64,000 bases of DNA, from NCBI RefSeq assembly GCF_034421375.1, contig NZ_CP139779.1, forward strand, positions 682,001 to 746,000, given 5' to 3'. This document shows positions 26,871 to 35,420 of this stretch, in pieces. The notes under the pieces are model-generated. The model ran no database searches. It was given only the letters and a program-made list of their open reading frames with translations, and was not told the origin of the DNA. The stretch comes from Microbacterium invictum. GTDB taxonomy: Bacteria > Actinomycetota > Actinomycetes > Actinomycetales > Microbacteriaceae. How positions within the stretch are numbered: position 1 is the stretch's first letter; each line of letters begins with the position of its first letter. Position numbers and translations under genes: made by a program.

Positions 26871-27797
26871 CTATCGGGAGCCTTGTCCAGCAGGTGCCGG
26901 CTGGCCTAATTCTTGGTCAGCGTAGTACGCCTTCTCGACCTCGACGGGAGTGCGCATGTCGAGCTCGCCGTGGAGCCGGGAGTTGTTCCACCACCACACC
27001 CACTCGAGCGTCGCGAGCTCGACCTGCTCGACCGTCCGCCACGGCCCACCCTGGCGGATCAGCTCGGTCTTGTAGAGGTTGTTCACCGCCTCGGCCATCG
27101 CGTTGTCGAACGAATCGCCAACGGTGCCCGTCGACGGCACGGCGCCGAGCTCGACGATCCGCTCCGTGTAGATCATCGCGGTGTAGTTCGACCCGTGGTC
27201 CGCGTGATGGATGAGGCCGTCGAGGCGGCCGCCGACGTTCCAAGCGGCCATGTCGAGGGCCTGCATCGGCAGAATCTCCGAGCGCAACGTCGCCGCGACG
27301 TTCCAGCCGACGATGCGCCTCGAGTACACGTCGGTGACGAACGCGACATAGGCGAAACCACTCCAGGTCGCGACGTAGGTGACGTCGCAGACCCAGAGCC
27401 GACGGGGCGCTTGCGCGGTGAAGCGACGGTTCACGAGATCGCTCGGCAGCGCGGTCGTCTTGTCGGGGCGGGTCGTGAACACCCGCTTCGACTTACGGAC
27501 GCCGCGCACCCCAGCGAGGCGCATGAGCCGCTCGGTCTGGTCACGACCGATCTCCCACCCCTGTCGACGCATCAGCGCATGCATCTTCCGGCGCCCATAG
27601 ACGCGGTAGTTCTCCGCATGCAGCCTCGCGACCTCCGGGACGAGCAGCTCGTCCTTCAACTGCCGCGCTGACGGCGCACGACCGACGGCGGCGCGATAGC
27701 CGCGGGAGGTGAGAAACCCTTGAACTGCCGGTCGGAGGACCTGGCAGATGAGCTCGACCCCGAAACGATCCCGGTACTCGTCAATGAACCGGATCAT
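26871..27797 (-). CDS. IS3-family transposase OrfB
   Basis: 308 aa of the integrase-core part. An HTH_21-like segment (YRVYGRRKMHALMRRQGWEIGRD) precedes the DDE domain: WVCDVTYVAT (first Asp), HADHGSNYT (second Asp) and GDSFDNAMAEAVNNLYKTEL (Glu). It is normally made as an OrfAB fusion by -1 frameshift from orfA; the frame is open upstream of the ATG and the frames overlap around GTTTTTC. All catalytic residues are present. Confidence 0.93.
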   Translation of the reverse strand: MIRFIDEYRDRFGVELICQVLRPAVQGFLTSRGYRAAVGRAPSARQLKDELLVPEVARLHAENYRVYGRRKMHALMRRQGWEIGRDQTERLMRLAGVRGVRKSKRVFTTRPDKTTALPSDLVNRRFTAQAPRRLWVCDVTYVATWSGFAYVAFVTDVYSRRIVGWNVAATLRSEILPMQALDMAAWNVGGRLDGLIHHADHGSNYTAMIYTERIVELGAVPSTGTVGDSFDNAMAEAVNNLYKTELIRQGGPWRTVEQVELATLEWVWWWNNSRLHGELDMRTPVEVEKAYYADQELGQPAPAGQGSR

Positions 27798-27802
27798 CTC
27801 GG

Positions 27803-28108
27803 TCAGGGGCGGTCGAGCTCCTTCGCGAAAAACACGCTCGCAGCCTTGAGGATCTCATTCGCCTTCCGCAGCTCGGCGTTCTCCTTCTGCAGCCGCTTGA
27901 TCTCCGCCGCCGCATCGGTCGTGAGCCCGGGCTTCACGCCGGCGTCGACCTCGTAGCGACGCTGCCAGAGGCGCAGCGTCTCGGGGCTCATCCCGAGCAG
28001 ACCGGCCACGTGACGGACCGCGCTCATCATCGTCCGGTGCGACGGCCGCGTCTCCGCGAGCATCCGCAACGCCCGCTCACGCATCTCCGGCGAGTACTTC
28101 CTGTTCAT
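27803..28108 (-). CDS. IS3-family transposase OrfA
   Basis: 101 aa with an N-terminal HTH_Tnp_1 domain (MNRKYSPEMRERALRML, HVAGLLGMSPETLRLWQRRYE) and a C-terminal leucine-zipper-like helix (EIKRLQKENAELRKANEILK). It binds the IS ends and regulates transposition. The sequence GTGTTTTTCGCG just before its stop is a plausible -1 slippage site leading into orfB. Confidence 0.92.
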   Translation of the reverse strand: MNRKYSPEMRERALRMLAETRPSHRTMMSAVRHVAGLLGMSPETLRLWQRRYEVDAGVKPGLTTDAAAEIKRLQKENAELRKANEILKAASVFFAKELDRP

Positions 28109-28422
28109 CGAGTTCCATCCTTGCTTGAAGAACGGAACGAAAGTCAGGCCGATTCAGATGGTGGTCGAGGGTAACCAGGAGGAAGCTTGTCGGGACGCAG
28201 ACACCAAGGCCTGCCGTACCGTGCCCCGGCGCACCGTAGCGGCGGGCGAGTGCTCAGATACTGAGCTCCTCGCTCGCGCGTCACGGCGAATGTTCGCGAA
28301 TAGCCTCGACCCTGTTCCCCATCCCGACCACCGCCCTCCCCGCCCTCGGCGAGCAGGCCAAATCTCCAGGTAGGTCGGAATCAGACCGTCACCCTGGTCT
28401 CAGAACAAGCGGTCACAGACAC

Positions 28423-29745
28423 TCACGCCCCGGTGAGCACGAGCCATACCAGGACACCGTTAAGGATGATGAGAAAGACGGCTGCGGCGATTCCCGCTAC
28501 CGTCGTCGCTACATGGTTGCGGAAGGGGCCGAGCACCTCAAACTTTGCCGTAACCACGATCAACGGCACAAGCGCAAACGGGATGCCGAACGAAAGCAAC
28601 ACCTGGCTCAGCACGAGCGCGAGAGTAGGATCGACGCCGAACCCAAGAAGAACAAGCGCGGGCACAAGCGTCACCAGCCGACGCGCGAGCAACGGTACGC
28701 GGAGGCGCAGCAAGCCTCGCATGATCTCCGCACCCGCATACGCTCCGACTGACGTACTCGCCAGACCGCTGGCGAGTAGTCCGATGGCGAAAAGGGTCGC
28801 GACGACAGGACCAATGTCGTCGTAGAGAGCCGAGTATGCACCCTCGAGGGTGTCCGTGCCGGGCATTCCAGCGAGATTGGCTGCAGCCAGTAGAAGGATG
28901 CAGAGGTTGACGGTGCCGGCGATCAGCATCGCGAGCGTGACGTCCCAGCGCGTCGCGCGCAGTAGACGGGATGTCGAGATCCCGCGAACGTCATCGAGCA
29001 TGACGCCTCGCGGTATGGCACCCGCTGTCGCCAGGTTCTTTGGCGCAGGCGGCGTGAACCGATCACGCGCGAGGGCGCCGTGCGCATAGATTGCGTGCGG
29101 CATGATTGTCGCACCGAGGATCGATGCAGCCAGGAGCACGGAGCCAGTGCTGTCGAAACGCGGAAGTAGTCCGCCGACCACCCGGGCCGGGTCAGGCGCT
29201 CCGACGAACACGCCGTAGGTAAAGCCGATCGCGATGATGACCGTAAGAACGATCACGGCAAACTCGAACGGCCTCGCCCCGCCGCGCGACTGCACGAGGA
29301 GCAAAGTGAGCGAGACGCCTCCGGTAATGATCCCACCCCACAAAAGCGGGATGTCAAATAGCAAGTACAGCGCAACCGCTCCACCTATGACCTCGGCGAT
29401 GTCGGTCGCCATTGCGACGAGCTCGGCCTGGAACCAGTACGCCCGACGCGCCCAGGAGTTGTGAATACGGTCGCCCATGGTTTCTGGGAGGCTCCGCCCT
29501 GTGACGATACCGAGTTTCGCCGACAGGTATTGAATAAGCCAAGCCATGACATTGGCGAGCACAATGACCCACACGAGCAGGTAGCCGTACCGAGCGCCCG
29601 CCGTCATATTGCTCGCCACGTTGCCCGGGTCAAGGTAGGCCACTCCAGCGACAATCGCCGGACCTATCAGCCAAGCCCTGCGGTTCGTGGACACGCGACG
29701 CGCCGCGCGGGAGCTCCGAGATCCCGGCCAAAAGGGAGTCGGCAC
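28423..29745 (-). CDS. mntH: NRAMP-family Mn(II)/Fe(II) transporter
   Basis: 440 aa with eleven or so membrane segments. DPGNVASN near residue 40 and ATIMPHAIYAHG near residue 215 are the NRAMP metal-binding motifs in TM1 and TM6. It imports Mn(II) (or Fe(II)) with protons. The start is GTG 29745, with GTG 29694 as an alternative closer to the first helix. An 18-bp palindrome lies 15 nt upstream of 29745 and is the likely metal-regulated operator. It is divergent from the ArsR/CDF pair. Confidence 0.92.
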   Translation of the reverse strand: MPTPFWPGSRSSRAARRVSTNRRAWLIGPAIVAGVAYLDPGNVASNMTAGARYGYLLVWVIVLANVMAWLIQYLSAKLGIVTGRSLPETMGDRIHNSWARRAYWFQAELVAMATDIAEVIGGAVALYLLFDIPLLWGGIITGGVSLTLLLVQSRGGARPFEFAVIVLTVIIAIGFTYGVFVGAPDPARVVGGLLPRFDSTGSVLLAASILGATIMPHAIYAHGALARDRFTPPAPKNLATAGAIPRGVMLDDVRGISTSRLLRATRWDVTLAMLIAGTVNLCILLLAAANLAGMPGTDTLEGAYSALYDDIGPVVATLFAIGLLASGLASTSVGAYAGAEIMRGLLRLRVPLLARRLVTLVPALVLLGFGVDPTLALVLSQVLLSFGIPFALVPLIVVTAKFEVLGPFRNHVATTVAGIAAAVFLIILNGVLVWLVLTGA

Positions 29746-29759
29746 CCAAGAAGGCTAAT

Positions 29760-29777
29760 TTTTCGGTGTGCCGAAAA
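29760..29777. promoter_or_regulatory. Palindromic operator upstream of mntH
   Basis: TTTTCGG, four bases, CCGAAAA: perfect 7-bp arms, just before the mntH start. Position and symmetry suit a DtxR/MntR-type manganese repressor, but no such regulator is encoded in the window and I cannot verify the consensus. Confidence 0.55.
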
Positions 29778-29992
29778 CAAGGGGGACGCTCGGTGACCGC
29801 AGTAGACAGGCTTATTCTCGCGGTCGATCCCACGACGCTCCCCGCCTTGCACGAAAAACAGGCGCATGAGGTCCGCCGTAGTAGCTCGAAGAGGGCTACG
29901 CGTCATGGCGGCTGTCGCCTCGGCGCCCTCCCACACATTCGTCAGATGACGTTGGCATAGATGCGTTGTCCAAAAAACGATATCATCGCATT

Positions 29993-30382
29993 ATGACGAT
30001 GAAGGTCGCGGTTGGATCCCCGCTGGATGAAGGTGCCACCGAAGTGTATGCCCACCTGTTCGACGCACTCGGGGACCCAACCCGATTGGCGGTCCTACAG
30101 CACCTCGCCTCCGGCGAGCATCGAGTACGAGATCTGGTTGAGCACATCGGTCTTGCACAGTCCACCGTGAGTAAACACCTGAGCTTCTTGCTCGACTGTC
30201 GCCTGATTACGGTCCGTCCGGAAGGTCGCTCCTCGTGGTATTCGCTGACCGAGCCAAACGCAACCGCCGCGCTCATCAACGCGGCTCAATCGCTCCTCAG
30301 CGCCACCGGAACCCACGCCCAACTGCACACACACCTGCGTGACCCCCACCTTGCCCACAAGGAGAGAACGGAGATCCGCTAA
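29993..30382 (+). CDS. ArsR/SmtB-family metal sensor
   Basis: 129 aa from ATG 29993. Winged-helix region HLFDALGDPTRLAVLQHL, then VRDLVEHIGLAQSTVSKHLSFLLDCRLI (recognition helix) and wing VRPEGRSSWYSL. A C-terminal helix with several His (THAQLHTHLRDPHLAHKE) could form an alpha5-type metal site as in zinc sensors. TATCAT lies 6 nt before the ATG, suggesting a leaderless transcript, and CGATATCATCG is a short palindrome there, a candidate operator. The stop overlaps the CDF gene (TAATG), so it probably represses that exporter. Confidence 0.88.
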   Translation: MTMKVAVGSPLDEGATEVYAHLFDALGDPTRLAVLQHLASGEHRVRDLVEHIGLAQSTVSKHLSFLLDCRLITVRPEGRSSWYSLTEPNATAALINAAQSLLSATGTHAQLHTHLRDPHLAHKERTEIR

Positions 30383-31320
30383 TGGGCGCTGGGCACAATC
30401 ACGGTTCCACCCCGGGCGCCGCAGGCCAACCGGGGGACCACCGCAAGAGGCTTTGGATCGCTTTTGGCCTTACCGGGATAATTGTCGTCGCCCAAGCAAT
30501 CGGATCAATTGTCACGGGCAGTCTCGCGCTACTCACCGACACCGCACATGCGATCACGGACGCTTCTGGCCTCCTGGTTGCCCTGATCGCTGCAACCCTC
30601 GTATTGCGGCCGGCCAGCGCGAAGCGCACGTGGGGTTTCCGTCGCATCGAGGTCATCGCCGCAATGGGGCAAGCGACCCTGCTCCTCCTCGTTGGCGCCT
30701 ACACCGCGATCGAGGGAATTCGCCGCTTGTTCGAACCGCCCGAGGTGCCGGGAACCGAGCTCCTGGTGTTCGGCATCATCGGCCTCACAGCCAACATCGC
30801 CGCAATAGTCCTTCTGTCCTCAACTCGCGAAGCAAACTTCAACATGCGCGCCGCGTTCCTTGAAGTACTCAACGATGCACTGGGATCGCTTGGCGTCATT
30901 ACGGCAGCGATTGTGATCGCAACCACAGGTTTCATGCAGGCTGACGCGATCGCCGGCTTGTTGATCGCCGCGCTCATCGTGCCGCGCGCCTTCAAGCTCC
31001 TACGCGAGACCACTAGCGTTCTAATGGAATTCACGCCTCCCGGCTTAGACCTCGACCAAGTTCGTGCCCACATTCTCAAGCTCGACCACGTCAAAGACGT
31101 CCATGATCTGCACGCTTCCATCGTCGCAACCGGGCTGCCCACCATCAGCGCTCACGTGGTCGTTGAAGATCGGTGCTTCTCAGACGGTCACGCTGCGAGA
31201 GTGCTGGAGGAGGTGAAGGAATGCGTCGCCAACCACTTCGAGGTCTCTGTTCTCCACTCCACCTTTCAGATAGAAACAGCTCATATCCAAGAGGAGGAGG
31301 CGACCGTGACCCACGCTTGA
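30382..31320 (+). CDS. CDF-family cation efflux protein (CzcD-like)
   Basis: 312 aa, six membrane segments plus cytoplasmic domain. The N-terminus has a small His motif (GAGHNHG). DTAHAITDAS carries the TM2 metal-site Asp/His and Asp; the TM5 motif is EVLNDALGS, with Glu where many CDFs have His. The C-terminal domain (HILKLDHVKDVHDLHAS, HSTFQIE) is typical. It likely exports Zn(II)/Co(II)/Cd(II) in exchange for protons under control of the ArsR gene it overlaps. Confidence 0.9.
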   Translation: MGAGHNHGSTPGAAGQPGDHRKRLWIAFGLTGIIVVAQAIGSIVTGSLALLTDTAHAITDASGLLVALIAATLVLRPASAKRTWGFRRIEVIAAMGQATLLLLVGAYTAIEGIRRLFEPPEVPGTELLVFGIIGLTANIAAIVLLSSTREANFNMRAAFLEVLNDALGSLGVITAAIVIATTGFMQADAIAGLLIAALIVPRAFKLLRETTSVLMEFTPPGLDLDQVRAHILKLDHVKDVHDLHASIVATGLPTISAHVVVEDRCFSDGHAARVLEEVKECVANHFEVSVLHSTFQIETAHIQEEEATVTHA

Positions 31321-31519
31321 GGCTCTCGAACAGCCAGATGATTCGTGACCAATCGACGTAGGTGAGCTAGATAGGCGCAGTTCTCGCTACTGTTCATGCG
31401 CCGTTGGTTCGTTGAAATGGTCGTCCGAGGATTCAGATAAGGCGGGATCCGCCGCGCCTCATCGGTCGATGACCGGCTGTACGGGCCGATCTCCCACCCA
31501 AATAGTTCATTGTCCAGTG

Positions 31520-31531
31520 TATAGTCATCGC
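31520..31531 (+). promoter_or_regulatory. -10 box of a leaderless cmtR-like promoter
   Basis: TATAGT at 31520-31525 lies 6 nt before the ATG, the same spacing as TATCAT before the other ArsR gene, so the transcript probably starts at or near the start codon. The surrounding ATAGT direct repeats and TTGTCCA may be the sensor's operator. Confidence 0.4.
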
Positions 31532-31891
31532 ATGCTGACTCATGCCGATCGACTCGACATAATGAACCGGCTGGGGCGCGCCATGGCCGACCCGACCCGC
31601 TCACGCATCCTCCTGACGCTTTTGGCCGGCCCGAGTTACCCCGCGGTGCTGTCTCGCGATCTGGGGCTTTCCCGCTCGAACGTGTCGAACCATCTGACGT
31701 GTTTACGGGGGTGCGGGATCGTGGTGGCCGAGCCCGAGGGGCGGCAGACCCGCTACGAGGTCGCAGACCCGCACCTTGCCCGCGCCCTGACGGCGCTGGT
31801 TGATGTGACGCTCGCGGTCGACGAGAGCGTGCCGTGCATGGACCCAAACTGCGGGGTCGAGGGCTGCGTGCCGGGGGAGGTTCGGGCATGA
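31532..31891 (+). CDS. cmtR: CmtR-like Cd(II)/Pb(II) sensor
   Basis: 119 aa. Winged-helix ArsR protein: MADPTRSRILLTLL, then LGLSRSNVSNHLTCLRGCGIVVAEPEGRQTRYE. Cys residues in the recognition helix (LTCLRGC) and the C-terminal VPCMDPNCGVEGC are placed as in mycobacterial CmtR, which uses them to bind Cd/Pb and release DNA. Overlaps the ATPase gene by 4 bases, so it is probably the repressor of the cadmium operon. Confidence 0.88.
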   Translation: MLTHADRLDIMNRLGRAMADPTRSRILLTLLAGPSYPAVLSRDLGLSRSNVSNHLTCLRGCGIVVAEPEGRQTRYEVADPHLARALTALVDVTLAVDESVPCMDPNCGVEGCVPGEVRA

Positions 31892-34338
31892 GCGCGGTCA
31901 CGAGTTCGCAAGTCGAACACGTCGACCTCGACGACGACGACGATGACGATGACCGGCCGTGGTATCGGAGCCCGAGCGTTCTGATCCCGATTGCCTCCGG
32001 CGTCGCGTTCGCCGCCGGCCTGGTGTGCGACTGGACCGGCGCGGAGACCGCGGGCCTGGTGCTGTTCTGGATCGGTCTGCTGCTGGGCGCGTACACATTC
32101 GTGCCGGGCGCACTGCGCAAGCTGTTCACCAAGGGCAAGCTCGGCATCGGGCTCCTGATGACGATCAGCGCCACCGGCGCCGTGATCCTCGGCTACGTCG
32201 AGGAGGCCGCCGCACTGGCGTTCCTGTACTCCATCGCGGAGGCGCTGGAAGACAAAGCGATGGACCGCGCCCGCGCAGGGCTAAGGGCGCTGTTGAAGCT
32301 CGTGCCCGACACCGCACTCGTCAAGCGCGGCGACGCCACAACGGAGGTTGAGGCGAAGGAGCTGCGTGTCGGCGATGTGCTCACGGTCCGGCCTGGTGAA
32401 CGGATCGCGACAGATGGTATCGTGCGTGCCGGGCGGAGCAGCCTGGACACGTCCGCGATCACAGGCGAGTCGATCCCGGTCGAGGTCGAGCCCGGCACCG
32501 ACGTGTCGGCCGGGTCGATCAACACCACCGGTGTCCTCGAAGTCGAAGCCACCGCCGCCGGCACCGACAACTCGCTCACCACGATTGTGGAACTGGTCGA
32601 GCAGGCGCAGGCGGAGAAGGGCGACCGCGCCCGCCTGGCCGACCGAATCGCCCGACCCCTCGTGCCCGGGGTGATGATCCTCGCCGTGCTGGTCGGCGTG
32701 CTCGGGTCGCTGCTGAGCGGCGACCCCGAGCTGTGGATCACCCGCGCCCTGGTCGTGCTGGTCGCAGCGTCGCCGTGTGCTCTGGCGATCGCGGTCCCGG
32801 TCACCGTCGTATCTGCCATCGGCGCCGCCTCTAAGTTCGGTGTGGTCGTGAAGTCCGGTGCCGCGTTCGAGCGGTTCGGTGGCATCCGCCACCTCGCCGT
32901 CGACAAGACCGGCACCCTGACTCGCAATGAGCCCACGGTCACCCATGTCGTCACCACCGGCGCGACAAAGGATGATGTGCTGGCATGGGCAGCGAGCCTG
33001 GAAGGTCACAGCACGCATCCCCTCGCCGCAGCGATCACCAACGCGGTTCCCGACGCTCCGGCCGCTACCGGCGTTGGCGAGACCGCGGGCCACGGCATCG
33101 TCGGCACGCTCGACGGTGCTCATCTCGCCGTAGGGAGTCCACGCTGGCTGGACGCTGGCACGCTGGCCGACGAGGTGCAGGCGATGGAGTCCGAGGGGAT
33201 GACCGTTGTCATCGTCCACCGCAACGACCAGCCAGTCGGCGCGATCGGGGTGCGGGACGAGCTGCGTCCTGAGGTTCCTGAGGTCACAGCGACATTGAAC
33301 CGGCGCGGGATCGGGGTGACGATGCTCACCGGCGACAACGCCCGCACCGCCGCGGCCCTCGCCGCGCAGGCCGGCATCAGCGACGTGCGCGCCGAACTGC
33401 GTCCCGAGGACAAGGCCACCGCCGTCGCGGAACTGTCGAAGTCGCAGCCCACCGCGATGATCGGGGATGGCATCAACGACGCCCCCGCTCTCGCGGCTGC
33501 CGACCTGGGAATCGCGATGGGAGCCAAGGGCGCGGATGCCGCGATCGAGTCCGCCGACGTCGCATTCACAGGCCACGACCTGCGCCTCATCCCGCAGGCC
33601 CTCGCTCACGCCCGTCGCGGCCGCAACATCATCAACCAAAACGTCGTACTGTCCATCGCGATCATCGCTGTCCTCCTGCCGTTGGCGATCACCGGAATCC
33701 TCGGACTTGCCGCCGTGGTGCTCGTCCACGAAGTCGCGGAAGTCATCGTCATCCTCAACGGCCTCCGCGCGGCGCGGCGCGCAAGCATGACCGGGTCCGC
33801 TGACAGCCGTGCGCCCGGAAGTGGGGGTACCGTAGTCAATGCCGCCGATCATATTGGTGCGCGCGTGCGACCCCGACTGTTTCTGCTCGCGTTCGCCGTT
33901 GCCGTCAGTGCCGTGCTGATCGACCAAGGCACCAAAGCACTCGCCCTTTCACGGCTCAGCGAACAAGCCCGCATCCCACTCCTCGGAGACTGGCTCGGCC
34001 TGCAACTCGCGTTCAATCCCGGCACCGTCATGTCCCTCGGATCCGGCTCAACCTGGTTGATCACCCTTATTGCTGCGGCGGCATCCGTGGGTCTACTGAT
34101 CGCCTCCGCCCGCGCCCGCACCGCGGGGTGGGCCGTCGTGATCGGGCTAATCTGGGGCGGCGCGGTCGGCAACCTCCTAGACCGGCTGTTTGCTCCACCC
34201 GGATTCGGAGTGGGTCACGTCACAGACTTTCTCGCCTACGGCAACCTCTTCATCGGTAACCTCGCCGACGTCATCATCGGCATCGGCGTCGGACTCGGCC
34301 TCCTGCTATACCTCCGTCAGGGAAAGACCCGAGCATGA
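31888..34338 (+). CDS. cadA: Cadmium P1B-type ATPase fused to signal peptidase II
   Basis: 816 aa. An N-terminal acidic run of eight Asp replaces the usual HMA domain. The ATPase part (about 1-640) has TGES, SPC at 295-297 (transmembrane metal site), the phosphorylation motif DKTGT at 339, LTGDN near 481 and GDGINDAP at 526-533. From about residue 660 a complete LspA domain follows (VLIDQGTKALAL, LQLAFNPGTVMSL, GGAVGNLLDRLF, FIGNLADV) with both catalytic Asp motifs. The frame is continuous across the junction (GSGGTVVNAAD linker). cadA-lspA neighbours are known in Gram-positive cadmium loci; a single-chain fusion is unusual. Confidence 0.9.
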   Translation: MSAVTSSQVEHVDLDDDDDDDDRPWYRSPSVLIPIASGVAFAAGLVCDWTGAETAGLVLFWIGLLLGAYTFVPGALRKLFTKGKLGIGLLMTISATGAVILGYVEEAAALAFLYSIAEALEDKAMDRARAGLRALLKLVPDTALVKRGDATTEVEAKELRVGDVLTVRPGERIATDGIVRAGRSSLDTSAITGESIPVEVEPGTDVSAGSINTTGVLEVEATAAGTDNSLTTIVELVEQAQAEKGDRARLADRIARPLVPGVMILAVLVGVLGSLLSGDPELWITRALVVLVAASPCALAIAVPVTVVSAIGAASKFGVVVKSGAAFERFGGIRHLAVDKTGTLTRNEPTVTHVVTTGATKDDVLAWAASLEGHSTHPLAAAITNAVPDAPAATGVGETAGHGIVGTLDGAHLAVGSPRWLDAGTLADEVQAMESEGMTVVIVHRNDQPVGAIGVRDELRPEVPEVTATLNRRGIGVTMLTGDNARTAAALAAQAGISDVRAELRPEDKATAVAELSKSQPTAMIGDGINDAPALAAADLGIAMGAKGADAAIESADVAFTGHDLRLIPQALAHARRGRNIINQNVVLSIAIIAVLLPLAITGILGLAAVVLVHEVAEVIVILNGLRAARRASMTGSADSRAPGSGGTVVNAADHIGARVRPRLFLLAFAVAVSAVLIDQGTKALALSRLSEQARIPLLGDWLGLQLAFNPGTVMSLGSGSTWLITLIAAAASVGLLIASARARTAGWAVVIGLIWGGAVGNLLDRLFAPPGFGVGHVTDFLAYGNLFIGNLADVIIGIGVGLGLLLYLRQGKTRA

Positions 34339-34937
34339 TCTTCTCCTCCGTTCTGCAGGCGATCGGGCTGTTCCTCGCGACGAACATCGACGACATCATC
34401 GTGCTCTCCCTGTTCTTCGCCCGCGGCGCCGGGCAACGGGGAACGACACCTCGGATCCTCGTCGGTCAGTATGTGGGGTTCGCAGGTATTCTCGGCGCCG
34501 CCGTACTCGTATCCCTCGGCGCTGGGGCGTTTCTGCCTCCAGAGGTGATTCCCTACTTCGGGCTCATCCCGCTGGGGCTGGGGCTATGGGCGGCTTGGCG
34601 AGCCTGGCGCCGCCGACACGACGACGATGACGACGAAAGCAAGATTGAAGGCACGAAAGTCGCTGTCTGGGCCGTGGCCGGAGTCACTTTCGCTAACGGT
34701 GGGGACAACATCGGCGTCTACGTCCCCGTCTTCCTCAACGTGGGATCTGCCGCCGTCGTCGCCTACTGCGTGGTCTTTCTCGCGCTCGTCGCGGTTCTGG
34801 TGATAGTGGCCAAGTTCATCGCCACACGACGTCCGATCGCGGAAATCCTGGAACATTGGGAGCACATATTGTTCCCGCTTGTTCTTATCGGACTTGGCAT
34901 CTTCATCTTGATCAGCGGGGGAGCATTCGGGCTCTGA
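34335..34937 (+). CDS. cadD: CadD-family cadmium resistance transporter
   Basis: 200 aa with five to six membrane segments. The family repeats are LFLATNIDDIIVLSLFFARG near the N-terminus and VTFANGGDNIGVYVPVF in the middle, each with an acidic residue inside the membrane. The loop between them is acidic (RRRHDDDDDESK). CadD proteins confer moderate Cd(II) resistance by efflux. ATGA overlap with the ATPase-LspA gene, so the CmtR, ATPase and CadD genes form one operon. Confidence 0.88.
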   Translation: MIFSSVLQAIGLFLATNIDDIIVLSLFFARGAGQRGTTPRILVGQYVGFAGILGAAVLVSLGAGAFLPPEVIPYFGLIPLGLGLWAAWRAWRRRHDDDDDESKIEGTKVAVWAVAGVTFANGGDNIGVYVPVFLNVGSAAVVAYCVVFLALVAVLVIVAKFIATRRPIAEILEHWEHILFPLVLIGLGIFILISGGAFGL

Positions 34938-35147
34938 CATAAACGTCATTGCAGGGTGATTCAGACAGCTATGCGTCTCAACGTCATGGTCGTCGCCGCC
35001 CTCAGCTACTCGACAACGCCGCGCAGCTACCCAGCTGACCACACAATCATGGCGCCGCGAGCCGAGCGGTTGTTCCACCGAACGCAATCGACAAGGCTGC
35101 CCTACATCGAGCACCCGCCAAGCGGGCCGCACGTGACGAGGTGAACT

Positions 35148-35420
35148 ATGAAAGTCGACATTCTTCATATTGCCGACTGCCCGACCTGGCAAGCGGCGGT
35201 CGAAGAACTGCGCGCCGCACTCGACGCGACGAGCCACGGTGGAGTCAACATCAATCCCATCCTCGTCGAGTCTGCTGATCAGGCTACGCAACTCCCATTC
35301 GCTGGTTCACCCACGATCGTTATCGACGGGATAGACCTCTTCCCGTCCGACGACCGCTCAGACGACATGGCGTGTCGCATCTACTGGACAACGAGCGGTC
35401 TGAAAGGTCACCCGAAAAGG
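35148..35420 (+). pseudogene. Second CPxW thioredoxin-fold gene, 3' end replaced by ISL3
   Basis: ATG start. It reads MKVDILHIADCPTWQAA, then FAGSPTIVIDGIDLFPSDD and MACRIYWTTSGLKG, paralogous to the passenger gene at 8869. Around 35418 the frame enters the ISL3 end and stops at 35444, losing the ~15 residues that correspond to GAPTVGQLERTLQER in the other copy. It follows the cadmium operon by 210 bp and could have belonged to it. The truncated protein keeps the active-site half of the fold. Confidence 0.75.

Larger units (their letters stand above)
26849..28156 (-). mobile_element. IS3-family insertion sequence
   Basis: 1,308 bp. The ends are TG...CA with a shared TGAATCGGCCTG (12 perfect bases, about 18 of 23 overall), flanked by a direct repeat GAT (26846-26848 and 28157-28159), the 3-bp duplication expected of this family. 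It contains orfA and orfB on the minus strand. It inserted at the end of the copper cluster. Confidence 0.9.
26824..28239 (+). pseudogene. Small gene split by IS3 insertion
   Basis: A GTG at 26824, within the end of copD, starts VTEDDTRG and runs into the IS3 element at 26849. Removing the element and one GAT duplicate rejoins the frame as RGWWSRVTRRKL... with a stop at 28237-28239, giving 34 codons. The start overlap with copD is like other overlaps in the operon, but the product is very short, so the original gene may have been longer and decayed. Function unknown. Confidence 0.35.
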
